Shown piece after piece: positions 1 through 11,740 of a DNA stretch of 64,000 nt. Position numbers and translations under genes: made by a program. Origin of the DNA: Adiantum capillus-veneris (taxonomy: Eukaryota > Streptophyta > Polypodiopsida > Polypodiales > Pteridaceae); assembly GCA_014529385.2 (NCBI GenBank), contig CM043971.1, positions 59,262,209 through 59,326,208 of the forward strand. The letters are read 5' to 3'. Below the pieces are notes generated by a model. It saw only the letters and a program-made list of their open reading frames with translations, had not been told where the DNA came from and did no database searches. Position 1 is the first letter of the stretch, and the number at the start of each line of letters is the position of its first letter.

Positions 1-391
1 GAAGAAGACAGTTCCATGGTAGGGATGCAGCTCCAGGACAATATCTTCCTAGTTTATGTGAGGCACCCATCCTAATCTTCTACAACGGAATGTCACAAGA
101 GGGAATACTGCAACCTATGCTTTCAAGACATTATCTTGCTTCTTAGGTGGTCCAATGCTGTCACAAAATGCTGACAAAGTTATCCTCGTCGACAAGGTTT
201 TTGGGAGAGAATGTTTTGGTTACTCGCCAGGATATATTGGGGGCCGTGCAGCATATTACTACACATACACAACAATGGAATTATCTTTAGGGAAAGAAAA
301 CCCTACTAAACTCGTAGATTATGGCAAACATTTAATGATCAGATACAAGAGCGAGGTTCTAAATGATATTTGCAAATCATCAAAAGGTTGA
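1..391 (+). pseudogene. Element A gene 2, 3'-terminal fragment (acidic-protein family)
   Basis: The reading frame around 130-391 encodes a C-terminal segment with FLGGPML, NADKVILVDK and FGYSPGYIGGRA. These line up with FLGYTPL, NANKIMLLER and FGYAAGFNASRA in gene 2 of element B (minus strand, about 11830-12110). Weaker resemblance continues in another frame toward position 1, so at least one frameshift lies near 125-150. It is convergent with gene 1 of the same element, as in element B. I do not recognise the family beyond these two copies; function unknown. The rest of the gene lies left of the window. Confidence 0.55.
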
Positions 392-470
392 AATAGTTGT
401 GGTACATATTGAATTTAATTCTACAGGCATTTCTGGTACATCCGATCATCTAAACTCTAACTCTCTTGTT

Positions 471-3178
471 TCATTGATGATTGGCATATTGCATTTTCTC
501 CCTCCACCTCATTTGACTTTCAAGAGCACTTGAGTTGTTGAATGCGTCTGCTCGCTTTCTTTTCTGAAGTTGCAAATGTCTGATTGCCTGTACGGTTGCT
601 GAAGAGGCCAATACTTGCTTTTGTTGCATGCGATGAATGATTCTAAAATAAAACCACTGAAATAAATCCTTCAAAATGTTTTCCTTATTTCAAGAGCCTC
701 CATCATGTGTGTGTCTGAAGCAGCCATTTCTAGCCATGTAATGAGACTTCTCTAGGCACTGGGTGTTCCATATACCTGGATTCACATACTTTTGCATGAA
801 ATATGGAAAATAATTAAAAATAATGTGTTGCAAAACAAGAAATTTATTTAGAAATTTAAACAAAAACTTTAGTACTGAGACTATCTAAGGTGCTTTGAAT
901 TTACCATGTAATGAGTGATTTGAGTGTTAGTCCATTTTGTCTTGAAGGATTTTTCAGTAGTTGAAGGTTCTATTTAAACTTGCTGAGATTATCCTTCAAC
1001 CAATCATCATTCTCACACATTTGAAATAACGTGTCAATGCAACGCCACACATAACCCTTTGCATTGCGAGTTGTTGGCTCTTGGTCTTTCACTGCTAAAT
1101 GAAGATTTTTCCAGTGCATATACTTAATTTTGCTAATGTAGGTAGAGTGATATACTCTCCCTCGCTTTGTTAGCTTCACATCTTTCATACCTTGAGGTTT
1201 AGATAGAAAATGGCGTGCCTTGACCCCACCTATGGATGGTTTGCAGGGTACATCTTTCTCATTGGTTGACCTTTTTTCGTCCCGCTGGATTTTCACATTG
1301 CCCCCATGTAGACCAATATCTGACAAAACTAGTTCCAAAGTCTCTAGAGCGACTTGTTGTTCAACTGATTTTTTGATTTTCGAAGCAAACCCAATGTACA
1401 GATATACCAACGTCTCTACAATTTGGTAGAGACCATGCATTGTACAAATATGGACATTAACAAGTGGTATATCCAGAACTGGTAAAAAATTAGAGTCTTG
1501 ATTGTGACGAGTAGGAGCCTTTTGCCACCACTTTGAGTCCGTCACCTTTGCAGGCTCCATGCAATACAAGCATGGATACTTTGCTATGGCACCCATTCCA
1601 CAATTATACATATACTTCAGTGTTTTGAGGTCGCCTGCAAGATGCCATTGAACTTGAAAGTCTCCTCTCCCATCTACACCCAATGCCTCTCATCAATTCA
1701 TTTGCCTATCAATGATATCCTGAATAGGGGTTTGATGGAACACCCCAAATAAAATGTCATGGTCTTCTTTCTTTACCTGCAAGATTAATCATTATGAGAT
1801 ACGAAAAATAAATCTAAAATTTAGGTACAATAGAGGGCTTGCTAGAGCTGCAAAATTGAAGATAACTGGATTACCTGAAATGCACCAAGCCACCATATGT
1901 TTGTTTTTGATTGAACACTAAAGTATGAAGGTCATCAGTGGGGCCTTTGGAAATATCCCTATTCATTAATGTGATTGTAACTCGCTTTAGCTTCTTCTCT
2001 TTAAGAATCTCACACTCATCTAGCTTCACAACAAAATATAGAACGCCACCTATCTCTTTGAATGTGATATTGTAGAACTCTATCATTCTAGTTTGCAACA
2101 AAGTGAGGTCCATGAAGTTATTGTTGTACTCATCATAAGTGACAGTAGTTCCCTGTGAGCTATAAATATCTTGAATATGAAATGGACATCCAATGAAGTC
2201 AGTCTGTTCATTATTGAGCTGTAGTCTTTCCTTCCAAACACTTGCAGCTGTTGGTAAAAGCTTAGACTTTATTCTCTTTTTCACAAATATGGAAGAGATA
2301 GACTGTTGAATAGCTGAGTAACCTCTTTTACTAACTCCAAGGGAGTCCAATGTACCATGTATCTGCTTGGCAAGCACTGCATTCCTTGACTTGAATCTGT
2401 CAACGACATCCTGTTGCAAAACCTTAAACTTTTTGTCATGCATTATATCCTTTGCAAGACCACTAGTTATCAATGTCTTTAACTGCTTTTCCTACATTGA
2501 CCTTCAAGTCTATGTTTTCTTTGTCTCGATAGATAGAATCTCTACAAAGAAAGCATAAATAACATAAGCAAAAACTTAGATTAGTTTAAATTAATTAGAC
2601 AGTTTACAATGCTCACCTCAATGCTTGAATTATTTTCTTAAGGCCGCCAGATCAGCATACCTTCAACCTTTCAAGATTCCGTAGTTTCTTCTTTCGCACA
2701 CGAGTGCCTAACATTTTCTCTTTGTTTTATAATGACCATACCTTTGTTTGCAAGACCTGTGATTCTTGTGTGTGTTGCATTACAGTCTTTTGGCCCTCAT
2801 AATGCAAGTTTGAAAGTCTCTAAATCTCATTGGCTTGGTGCTTCAATATGTCTTTATAAGTTTTTGATTTGTTGTTTAGAGCTTTACAGTAGCCAAGCAA
2901 TCCATTCTCTCCATTACCTGCAAAGGTCAATAAGTTAGTGGGACTTGAAATGCAGGGAAATTACTGGTCATGGGAGTCAATGGATAGAGTGAGCCTTTTG
3001 TCCAAATATCTAAGTATTTTGCTCCCTCTGCTCTGAGTCTCTCTATCATGATCGGTGTCACTTTGATGTTAGTTTTGGCTCGCTTACACAGTGGTGTATA
3101 TTGGGGATCCAGGTCAATGTGTAGATGGTAGAAGGGTCTTTTAAGGAGGACATTTGTGGGGGTGGAAGAAGAAGCCAT
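471..3178 (-). pseudogene. Element A gene 1: candidate DDE-type transposase, decayed
   Basis: Four pieces in order on the minus strand. 3178-2927 is an N-terminal region beginning MASSSTPTNVLLKRPF and containing LDIWTKGSLYP. 2473-1871 carries VVKLDECEILK, the candidate first catalytic Asp. 1683-970 carries GDLKTLKYM, YPCLYCM and VHICTMHG, the candidate second Asp plus CxxC and CxxH metal-ligand motifs. 770-471 carries LEKSHYMA, the candidate Glu, and a basic tail DLFQWFYFR. A GT-AG intron (1777-1874) separates pieces two and three at the same place as in element C. Breaks: a 1-nt deletion near 2950 relative to copy C, a TAG near 2847, two consecutive TGA codons near 1690, and further frame breaks. 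It resembles gene 1 of elements B and C; the DDE reading is inference. Confidence 0.6.
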
Positions 3179-3541
3179 GTATGCAATAGTGCAAGAAAGG
3201 AAGGATTTCTTTAAGGTCAGTGCACAAACAGTGAGAGAGTAAGGAGAGAGCAGGTTTGGAAGGATATGTCCTATTTCCTTTAGTCATACATTCCATGTAC
3301 AGGAAACTCCCTCCAATTCTAGGACGTTCTTTAAATGCAACTGAAAACGATTTGTTCTTCAATCATCACGGCCATTATGACATTGTGGCAAGAATCTACT
3401 TGTAAGTGCATTTTTCCAATGGTTATTCCAATTTTACAATTGCTTTTACCACACCTATTTTCTAGAGAGAGAAAGTCAAAATTCTATTTTTCTTAGAAGA
3501 CCCTCCAAATGACCTCCGAAATTTCCTAATGTTGGCATAGA

Positions 3542-4671
3542 TGCAAGTCCATAGGAATATAGATCTAACATGCTAAGCTTTGGATAACTAATCTCAGGAT
3601 ATGGAGGTTAGTTTTTTATATCAATGAACCTAATAAAAGGATGGGCCACCTTTGCATTGGGATAATTGATCCCATTGAGGTTGAATGCAAAAGAACATCC
3701 ATGCAACATCTCTAAAAGGGGTCCAAATACCTCACCCTTAACTAGGAGCTATCTCGAGTTTCCAAACTTTGGCCAAATTATAGGGCCAAAATTTCAAAAG
3801 AGGAGGTGGCCAAATATGGCATTGTGGAGCTTGAGTGCCACAGTGGAAAAGCAGAGGTGCATTGATGTTGTAAAGGAAAATTGATTTCCCATTGATATGG
3901 AAGCGAGAATTACATTGTATACATAGGCACTTGGCCTTTGATTATTGGTGTGTTCCAATTTACAATGGTGAACCCATGTGCTGTTCTAGCATGATAAGAA
4001 GCCCGTTGAAGCAAGGGTACAAAAATAGCTAGAAAAGTGGAGTACTTGAAGACTTTGGCCAAGGTAGAGTACAAGTGAGAGCTTGACTCCTTGTAGCTTG
4101 CATAGCTTCCCCATATTGCTCCCGGCTAGAGAACCAACTAATCTAAGTCATTTCCAATGCTATGAATATTTTTTCCAAGCCACCTAAGGTTTTCTCCTTC
4201 CTGAAGAGGAAAAATTTGAGAGGTTGTCCCTTGCTTATTTTTGCTCAGTTTTGGACGGTTTAAGTGTTTTACTACTCTCAGTATAATAGGGTCATTAACT
4301 AGATTAGAGAAGTTGATTGCATCGTCAAATTCAAGTACCAATCTAATTAGTTTTAGTTATTTTAAAATATTGAGCTGTATTTTCGGGCATCTTCAAAATT
4401 TGTCTTAGAGGCTGGGTAATGGCTAGAAATAAATAGCATGCCTATCCTCTACACAACGTTTCATCCGATTTACATGAGATTCGACTCCCCAAAACATGAT
4501 AGATGGATGTGGATAAGTAGATAGCATTATGTCATCTTCTCGGAGGGGTTACACATGCATAGGTATGTTAATATAGCATGCGAGAGTTCAACATAAGGGT
4601 TCTTTTATTAAGAAAAATTAATAGATTACATTTACAAAAGGGGGATTTTTATTTCATTTTGAGAAAAAATA
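3542..4671. other. Intergenic stretch without a supportable gene
   Basis: Between the end of element A and the left terminus of the small CACTA element. Only short unsupported open frames occur on either strand; no LTR, terminal repeat, tandem repeat or known protein motif was recognised. Confidence 0.5.
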
Positions 4672-4850
4672 CACTACAACTTGCCGGCGAAAATCGACAC
4701 GAATATCGACGACTCAAAGCTTGTTTTAAAAGTAAAAAGCCCTGGAATAAGCGTCGGAATGACCGTCAAAATCGTAACATCGGTATATGCACTGGTATAT
4801 ATTAATCCCATCGGAATAAGCAATGAAACTTACGCCGATATATGCTTCTT

Positions 4851-5381
4851 AACACTAGTCTGGTAACCTAACAGGACATAAAAGTGTCCTTTCAAGGTTT
4901 TGGGAAAAGTTTCCAAAACCATAATAGATCCGCTCACTTTGAAAAATCGTTTCATGAGCTTATAGTCAAACACTACTATATATGACAAAAATGAGAAATT
5001 TGTAAAATTTCTTATGTCTTGGTCACAACAAGCCTCCAAAGTTGATGGACCAATGCATTTTGCCCAAAACAGCCATTTCTTATGGTTGATTGCATATAAA
5101 TAAGAGTGCGGATTTTTGAGATAAAACTCCCCATTAACTTCAATGGCAAAAACATCGGTACAAAGAAGTTGCACTTTTGCCATTGTGCAAGAGTAAGGTT
5201 AATGGTGAGATCAATATTACAAAAAAAATGTCATGTTTTTTCAGGTCATAAGGCAACTTTGTGGATATATAGCACCTAGAGATTCATTTTTATACTCTTC
5301 AAATAACTCAAGCAAAATTATCACTTAACAAGACACAAAAGTGTCCAAGTACATAAAGTGTCTTATTACTAGTCTAGTGTT
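4851..5381. mobile_element. Small nested element with imperfect terminal inverted repeats
   Basis: AACACTAGTCTGGTAA at 4851 is matched in inverse orientation by the sequence ending ACTAGTCTAGTGTT at 5381, and both inner flanks carry GGACA...AAAGTGTC-like sequence. The 531-bp segment interrupts the subterminal repeat zone of the surrounding CACTA element. It contains a 117-codon open frame on the minus strand (5183-4830, starting MAKVQLLCTDVFAIEV) with no recognised domain. No convincing target-site duplication was seen, so classification is open. Confidence 0.4.
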
Positions 5382-5477
5382 GATAAGCGCCGGTATGTAA
5401 TTTTGCTATATCGACGCCTATATCAAGGCTTATTCCAGTGTGTATACCGACTCCTACAACGGAGGTAAAACTTACAA

Positions 5478-5747
5478 AGAGAGGATTGGGAACTAATGTT
5501 GCATGTACTGCAGCAGTAGAAAACAACCCCCTCTTCCCATGGGAAAGTGCACAAGCAACCGCACTCCACCTACAGTTTGACGCTAAAGAGCGAGTCTATA
5601 CAGACTAGCATGTATAGAGAGGATTGGGAACTAATGTTGCATGTACTGCAGCAGTAGAAAAAAACCCTCTCTTCCCATGGGAAATGCACAAGCAACCGCA
5701 CTCTACCTACAATTTGATGCTAAAGAGCGAGTGTATACAGACTAGCA
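5478..5747. repeat. 138-bp direct tandem duplication
   Basis: Two near-identical units, 5478-5610 and 5616-5747, both starting AGAGAGGATTGGGAAC and ending CAGACTAGCA. They differ by a few substitutions and 1-nt indels, so the duplication is fairly recent. The unit contains CTGCAGCAGTAGAAAA and has no coding signature. Confidence 0.85.
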
Positions 5748-5799
5748 AAATTATGAGAAGAACAAAATCACAAAATCAAAAGTTTAACCATGACAAGTT

Positions 5800-6120
5800 C
5801 TCAAAATCATAACCATAACGTCTACTTGAAAACCGCAAAACAATAAACAAAACCCACTTGACATACCATAACCATAACCATCTTGTCATACCATAACCAT
5901 AATAGCCATACCATCATTGCAAAACCATAACCTGATTGCCAAACCATAACCATAACATGATTTGCCAAACTATAACCTGATCGTCATACCACAATCATAA
6001 TTGCAAAACCATAACCATAACCATAACCATAACCATAACCTCTATGTCATACCATAATTGTAAAACCATAACCATAACCATAACCTAATTGTCATATCAC
6101 AATCATAATCGTAAATGAAA
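5800..6120. repeat. CCATAA-rich minisatellite
   Basis: Runs of CCATAA (for example about 6005-6040 and 6064-6085) alternate with longer spacers resembling ATTGTCATAC or TTGCAAAACC. The result is a higher-order repeat of roughly 30-60 bp. It is not the plant telomere unit CCCTAAA. Confidence 0.8.
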
Positions 6121-6384
6121 GAAAAATCATAAACATATGCATGAAACTGTACATGTATACAATGAATGAGTACAGCTGTATCAAGAAGACCACATGTACA
6201 AAAATATATGTATATGGAGGATGTCACCCTCATGGTAATGCCTCCCAGTCAACGGCCTCTCCCTCCTCCTGTAGTAGCTAGGGTAAAAGGGCCACAAGTT
6301 TATGCTTGTACCCACAATTCTCCTATCGGCGTGTCGGAGGTCGCTTCACGACAACTTCTTAAAAAACTATGGTTTATTCATTAG

Positions 6385-7515
6385 TGTACGCTATTGAAGT
6401 CTGATTGTGTTATTTTACTTCGTTTATCAAAGTCTATTTACATTTTTGAAGTACACAAGTCATTTCCAAAGTTCATTTGCAAGTTTTCTACTGTTTGCCA
6501 CTAGCTTTAACAACCTCACATTCTCTAGCCATGCCCGATCCCCGCATACGTCGGTCTAGACGTGTATGGAGATCAGGACCACAGGGTGATAATCTTGTGA
6601 GTCGTCTTTATTGGTCAATGACTATATATTAGGGTTTTTGAAGTCTGTGTGCGCTATTGAAGTCCAAGTGCGTTATTTTACTTTGTTTATCAAAGTCCAT
6701 TTGCGTTTTTGAAGTACACAAGTCATTTTTGAAGTCCGTTAGAGGTTTTTCTACTATTTGCCACTAGCTCTAACAACCTCACATTCTCTAGCCACGCCGG
6801 ATCTCCACATACCTCGGTTTAGAGGTGCACGGAGATCATGACCACAAGGTAATAATCTCATCTTTATTGGTCAATGAATATATATTAGGGGTCTGAAAGT
6901 CTGTGTACGCTATTGAAGTCTAATTGCATTATTTTACTTCGTTTGTTGAAGTCCGTTTGCGTTTTTGAAGTACACAAGTCAATTGTCGCAGACTTTTGCA
7001 TTTTCGAAGTCCGTTTGCAGTTTTTCTACTATTTGCCGCTAGCTCTAACAACCTCACATTCTTTAGCCATGCTCGATCTCCGCACACCTCGGTCTAGAGG
7101 TGCACAGAGATCAAAACCACATGGAAATCATCTCATCTTTATTGGTCAAGGACTATATATTAGGGTTTTTGAAGTTTGTATGCGCTATTGAAGTCCGGTT
7201 TCATTATTTTACTTCGTTTTTCGAGGTCCATTTGCATTCTTGAAGTACACAATTCATTTGTGTTTCCAAAGTCCGTTTGCCGTTCTTCTACTATTTCTCG
7301 TTAGCTCTAACAACCTCACATTCTCTAGCCATGCTTGATCTCCATACACCTCGATCTAGAGGTGCATGGAGATCAGGACCACATGGTAATAATCTCGTCT
7401 TTACTGGTCAATGACTATATATTAGGCTTTTTGAAGTCTGTGTATGCTATTGATATTCGATTGTGTTATTTTACTTCGTTTGTCAAAGTTCGTTTGGGTT
7501 TTTGAAGTACACTGA
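6385..7515. repeat. Tandem array of about 265-bp units
   Basis: The landmark ATTTTACTTCGTTT recurs near 6411, 6673, 6930, 7206 and 7470, a period of 257-276 bp. Each unit also has TTTTTGAAGT, CTAACAACCTCACATTCT, a GATCTCC...CTCGGTCTAGAGGTGCA segment and TCTTTATTGGTCAATGA. A single inverted partial unit recurs at about 39925-40025 inside the large CACTA element. Open frames in it are incidental. Confidence 0.85.
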
Positions 7516-8220
7516 GTGGCAAACACTGAGCTATTAACATTGAGCGGATAACACTAAGCGGATAACACTGAGCGGTTAGTGTTAAATGACTAAACCCAAT
7601 TAAGCAAATAACCTACGATAAGTCACAATTACAAAAATAACAATATATATTTCAAATTTCTAAATTTATTTACACAAAAACAACAAAACTAATTAGAAAA
7701 TAACATAAACCAAAATAGATCTTTCTTTTAATGATAAGATGTAGTTATCTTTCTTAGTTAATGATGATTTTTAATTAATATTATTGATAAAATAATATTT
7801 TTTAAAAATTAGAAAATATATGTTTGCATTGTATATAGTGTGTTTATATTGTTTAGTGTGCATTTTTATTTACTTGTGTGTATGTTTATGTGAATGTATG
7901 TGTGTATGTGTGTATGCAACAAACAACAATGTTAGAGCACTCACATGCAGCCTATTTGAGCAATAAAGAGTTGGAAAAATATCCTCAAATCTGCAAAAAC
8001 GCACGCACACACGCTATGTTACACACACATACACTAAAGTGCACAAATCTACAAGGAAACTTGAAAAAAATTTCACCTTGTTGATGGGGAAAATCCATGA
8101 GTGAAAATCTCACCTTTGGTAAGGCATGAGGCAGCAGATCTGCAGCAAGTGAGAAGGAGCAGGGCAAGAGAAGAAGAGAAGAAAGGAGAAAAATGCGTAG
8201 GAAAGACCCGCAATTCTGTT
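7515..8220. other. AT-rich and simple-repeat interior of the small CACTA element
   Basis: It contains several copies of a 14-bp motif like TAACACTGAGCGGA (7510-7590), an AT-rich stretch (7620-7850) and TGTGTATG-type low-complexity sequence (7870-8040). No gene is supported. Confidence 0.5.
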
Positions 8221-8416
8221 TTTTGCAAGGTCCGCCGATACAGGTGTCAAATACACATCGGTATGAGCATTGGTATGTGTGCCAGTATAGTCATCGATAT
8301 CAGCACCAGTATGAGCGCCAAAAATTTGACTCCCTGTAGATTTACCTACACATATACCGATGCCTGCCATTAATGCCGGTAATTGAACGTCGGAATTTAA
8401 GCGAGCTCTTGTAGTG

Positions 8417-8761
8417 ATATGTAAGTTTCTTAAGAATAAGGGATTGTTTTATCACCTTAGAGCATGTAAGTACATGGGTTTTTTTAATATCCTTTCAACA
8501 GATTTCATTAATGTGATCACAAACACGCAAACATGCTAATAACATTGAGTGATTACACCTTAAAAACACATAATCACATTAGATATTAACATAACCCTCA
8601 TGTTAACCTATGTAAACCACTTTAGCCGGTAAACCTACCGGGTTTTCTTTATTTCTTTGCAGGCCCGTCCGGCTTTTTACTTATCCTGATGGGCCCATCA
8701 AGAAATAAAAAAAGCCCAGCATTCCATTTTGTTAAAAATAAAAAGTATTTCAGTTTTAGCC
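8417..8761. other. Spacer between the CACTA element and element B
   Basis: About 345 bp with no recognised gene or repeat. The last bases before element B are TTTTAGCC; TTTTA recurs one base beyond the right end of element B (23061-23065), a possible 5-bp target duplication if the true termini lie 1-3 bases outside the drawn ones. Confidence 0.4.
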
Positions 8762-8790
8762 CATTAGGGCCAAAAACGACTCAAAAAGGG
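8762..8790 (+). repeat. Element B left terminal inverted repeat
   Basis: Twenty-nine bases, CATTAGGGCC followed by AAAAACGACTC and AAAAAGGG, inverted at 23031-23059 with one G/A mismatch. The inner part GACTCAAAAA..GGG is also present in the right end of the MITE at 20038-20498. Confidence 0.75.
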
Positions 8791-9132
8791 ATGTGTAAGG
8801 AATTGATTAAATTATTAATTAGCAGAGCCGTTTGTGGTCAAAACGGCTTCAAATTTTTCCGTTTTGGTCATTTAAAGCATATCTACACAATCTAAAGCGT
8901 ATCTAGGTACATATCTCTAAATATTCAAAAAAATATCATTTTCTTCACATTCCTTTGTGGCTCACCTCGAAATTTGTTTTCATTTACTTCACTTGGCGGA
9001 AAATAGTTGTTTCCACTTTTGAATCTCTCTTTTTTCTCTCACCTTTCGCGAGCTTTATCTCTTCTTCTCTGATGCACCTTGTTCTGCTGCTACTTTATTT
9101 CCATTATACTTTCTGATCCTTCATTACTTACA

Positions 9133-11740
9133 ATGACTAATACATCTTCCATTAGTGATAACCGCAAGTTTCACTTGAACATTAAGCTAAGCCAGGAATA
9201 TGCTACTACGCGGAGTGTCTATCAAAGACCAGTTACAACTGCAAATGAAGCACAATAAATTCGCAATGAGGGAAAGAAACACATTGATATATGGAAAGAT
9301 GGGAGCTTGTATCCACCGGATCCTAGCACTGGAAGGTATCCATCTTTTCACACACCTCATGATTTGATGAGATTTGTTGGTGATGGGGTTGATGGCTTAC
9401 TAGGATATAGTTCTAGGTTATCTCATCTACACATTGATCATACACATTACATTCAATATCTCAAAACTGGTTTTTCTTCAAATGCAACAATAATTTTAGA
9501 ACTTGAAAACCAAATAGCATCTCTAAAACAAGAAAATCACCAGCTTCGGACTTTAAAAGAGGATTAAGAGCACGAGTAAAACGAAGAGAGATGTCGTAAA
9601 CTTAACAGAAGGTTCTGGACAAAGGAAAAAAAGATTAAAGATTACTAGAGAACATGTGACTAGTCTTTAGGATTTGATATGTCCAATGTTCAAGAAAGGG
9701 TGAGATTTTTGAATGAGGTAATGAACAAAAGTGATATTCTTAAACTTTTGAAACTTCCTGAAAATCAAACTTAGAAGAAATTGGTATTTCAAAGTTTACT
9801 GAAAGATATGGGTTTACTGGTCCAACCTTCTCAAATGCAAGAAGTTTGTGACACAGTGGGGGTGAGTAGAAGGGGTTACAGGGCCATCTCTAAAACTTGG
9901 TTTCAGATTTTAAAGTATTACAAGATTAAAGCTTTTGGGTTGCCTAGGCCTCACAATGTTGGGAAAGTTAGGACTCTATTAAACGAAGAAATACCCGAAC
10001 ATTTTGGAGAGTACTATCATATAGAAGGAACGATGCTATATGAAAAATAGAAAAAAAATTCTTCTTTTGAGTTTAATGTTTTTAATAACATTTGGATGAA
10101 TATAAAAAATGTTTAAACTGCTATGGTGAGATACTATAATGTGCAAGAAGTAGATTGTGAAGGAAAACTTATATTTGTTCTAAAATTGGATGAAGCTCAA
10201 ATTCAAAAATGTCAAAAAATGGAAAGAGTATCCATATCCCTTATGAATAGAGCATTGGACTATAGCTAGGGTAAGCTTGATTCCCCATACCACAGAACTC
10301 AATCAGAAATGGAACTTTGGTGGATCGGAGCAGCTCAAATACCAGTAGAAAATCACGGTACATTGAAATGGCTATTTTTGCAGACCGATATCCCTTCTGT
10401 TATACAGGACCAAAATGTAGGTGAAAAACTCTGTGTAGATTGCATGGGTGACTTTTTTGTAGAATGGCACTTGAGTGCTGACCTAAAAGCATTAAAGTGC
10501 ATGTTTGGTGTATGTGGAGGTGCCAATATCAAGTATCCATGTCTATATTGCATGGCAAGCACTGGAACAAAAGGATGGCTTGCAGAACACAAGGTTGGAA
10601 AACCACACCATCGAGGAATAGTGCTAACGTCATCGACTACCCATCGTCTTCTATGATTTGGGATCCAATTCTAACAATAGATTTAAAAAATGTACATATA
10701 TGCACAATGCATGTAGAGATTATAATCTTGGATAAATTTCTTCGACTTCATCTTGACTATGCATATTCTATGATTTGGGATCCAATTCTAACAATAGATT
10801 TAAAAAATGTACATATATGCACAATGCATGCAAAGATTAGAATCTTGGATAAATTGCTTCGATTCCATCTTGACTATGCATATTCTATTAAGCCAACTAA
10901 ACTTGCAGACGAGTGCATAGAAAATTGCGAGGCTTTGCTCTCTCAAATGGGTTTTCATGGTGGTCAAGTGCATCTAAAAAAAGATCCCACTCTTTCAAAA
11001 GGAACCGGTGATGTTTTGCAAGATGTTTCAATGGGTGGAGCAAAAGCTAGAAGATTTTTGAGTAACCATGATAACAAACAAGTTGATGCTATGTGGAACT
11101 GCTGGAAGGATCTTTGTGTTATAACAACCAATGTCAAAAGTAGACCAGATGTAGCCGACAAACGCATGGAAGTGTGGAAGAATCTTGACATTTTTTTGAA
11201 AGTTTTGAGACAACAAGTTAGCTCTGCTACTTATGCAGACTTTAAAAATTAAAGACAATAAAGCTTTTAATAACTGCTATTTCAGATGCTTGGGGAGCAA
11301 AAGACATCACATATTACTTGGTGAGTATTCAATTACTTTCTAAAGTCTAGATAGTATTTTACTTTGCATCCTATTGAGTTCAACTAACTTTTTTTTATTT
11401 TTAGCATATTCTGTACCTGCATGGACCATATTTTGCAACACAAGGACCCCTTGCAACATGGAATACTCACGGAATGGAAAAATCTCACTATCAAGCGATG
11501 ACTTCTTTTTTCAAATGTACGAGAAAGGGAGGGGGACAAAGAAGGAGCAATGCACTAAATGAATTATTCAATTGGTTCTATAGGAGGCAATTACAACGGA
11601 TGAGATCAAACAACCATGCTGCTCAACCGCAAATGGAGATTAATGCTTCACTTTCAAACTTTGTACTGAATCTTTCTAAAGAGATCCAAATTCAAAAAAA
11701 TTATTTTGGTGCAAAAAATTGTCAAATTTACATTAGTTTT
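9133..11740 (+). pseudogene. Element B gene 1: candidate DDE-type transposase, decayed
   Basis: The start is ATG at 9133. Order of recognisable blocks: IDIWKDGSLYP and GDGVDGLLGY (9285-9420, shared with A and C), a Q/E/L-rich heptad-like stretch ending at 9567, VGVSRRGYRAIS (about 9866), FVLKLDEAQIQK (about 10170, candidate first Asp), SADLKALKCM and YPCLYCM (10470-10555, candidate second Asp and CxxC), VHICTMH twice (about 10693 and 10810), then after a GT-AG intron (11321-11404) GMEKSHYQA (candidate Glu) and a basic C-terminus ELFNWFYRR. Full length would be near 800 residues. Stops occur near 9255, 9565, 9772, 10048 and 10267, plus frameshifts near 10600 and 11250. CxxH between D2 and E is known from several eukaryotic DDE superfamilies; I cannot assign this protein to a named one. 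Confidence 0.65.
10652..10885 (+). repeat. 117-bp in-frame tandem duplication inside gene 1
   Basis: The copies 10652-10768 and 10769-10885 both begin TATGATTTGGGATCC. The unit is 39 codons, so the frame is kept, and each copy carries the VHICTMH motif. Elements A and C have the segment once (A) or outside the window (C). Confidence 0.85.

Larger units (their letters stand above)
1..3541 (-). mobile_element. Element A: partial large DNA transposon (CATTAGG-terminus family)
   Basis: The outer end is at 3541, where the minus strand begins CATTAGGAAATTTC. Homology to element C (62193 onward) stops abruptly at this point: downstream of it the two copies align closely through the first gene, while the flanks outside are unrelated. 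The same CATTAGG start is seen at both ends of element B and of the MITE at 20038-20498. The element runs inward to the left with gene 1 on the minus strand and the 3' end of gene 2 on the plus strand, the same convergent pair as in element B. The other end lies outside the window, so size and TSD are unknown. Confidence 0.75.
4672..8416. mobile_element. Non-autonomous CACTA (En/Spm-type) transposon
   Basis: The left end reads CACTACAACTTGCC and the right end is its inverse, CTCTTGTAGTG, followed by ATA; the 3 bases before the left end are also ATA, matching the 3-bp TSD of CACTA elements. Subterminal zones at both ends carry degenerate, alternately oriented copies of a motif around ATCGGTAT/ACCGGTAT and GCGTCGG (about 4690-4840, 5390-5460 and 8220-8400), the layout expected for TnpA-type binding sites. 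No TnpD or TnpA coding sequence was found. The interior holds a nested TIR element, a 138-bp direct repeat, CCATAA minisatellite blocks and a 265-bp tandem array. Confidence 0.85.

Noticed and set aside
5800-6120. Possible interstitial telomere repeat
   Set aside because: The unit is CCATAA with irregular spacers, not CCCTAAA or a known plant telomere variant.
5478-8400. CRISPR-like array
   Set aside because: Repeats are contiguous long units with no short unique spacers, in a plant context.
9133-11740. Assignment of gene 1 to RAG1/Transib, hAT or Kolobok
   Set aside because: CxxC, CxxH and D/D/E-like positions are suggestive, but termini (CATTAGG) and flanking motifs do not match what I know of these superfamilies; left unassigned.
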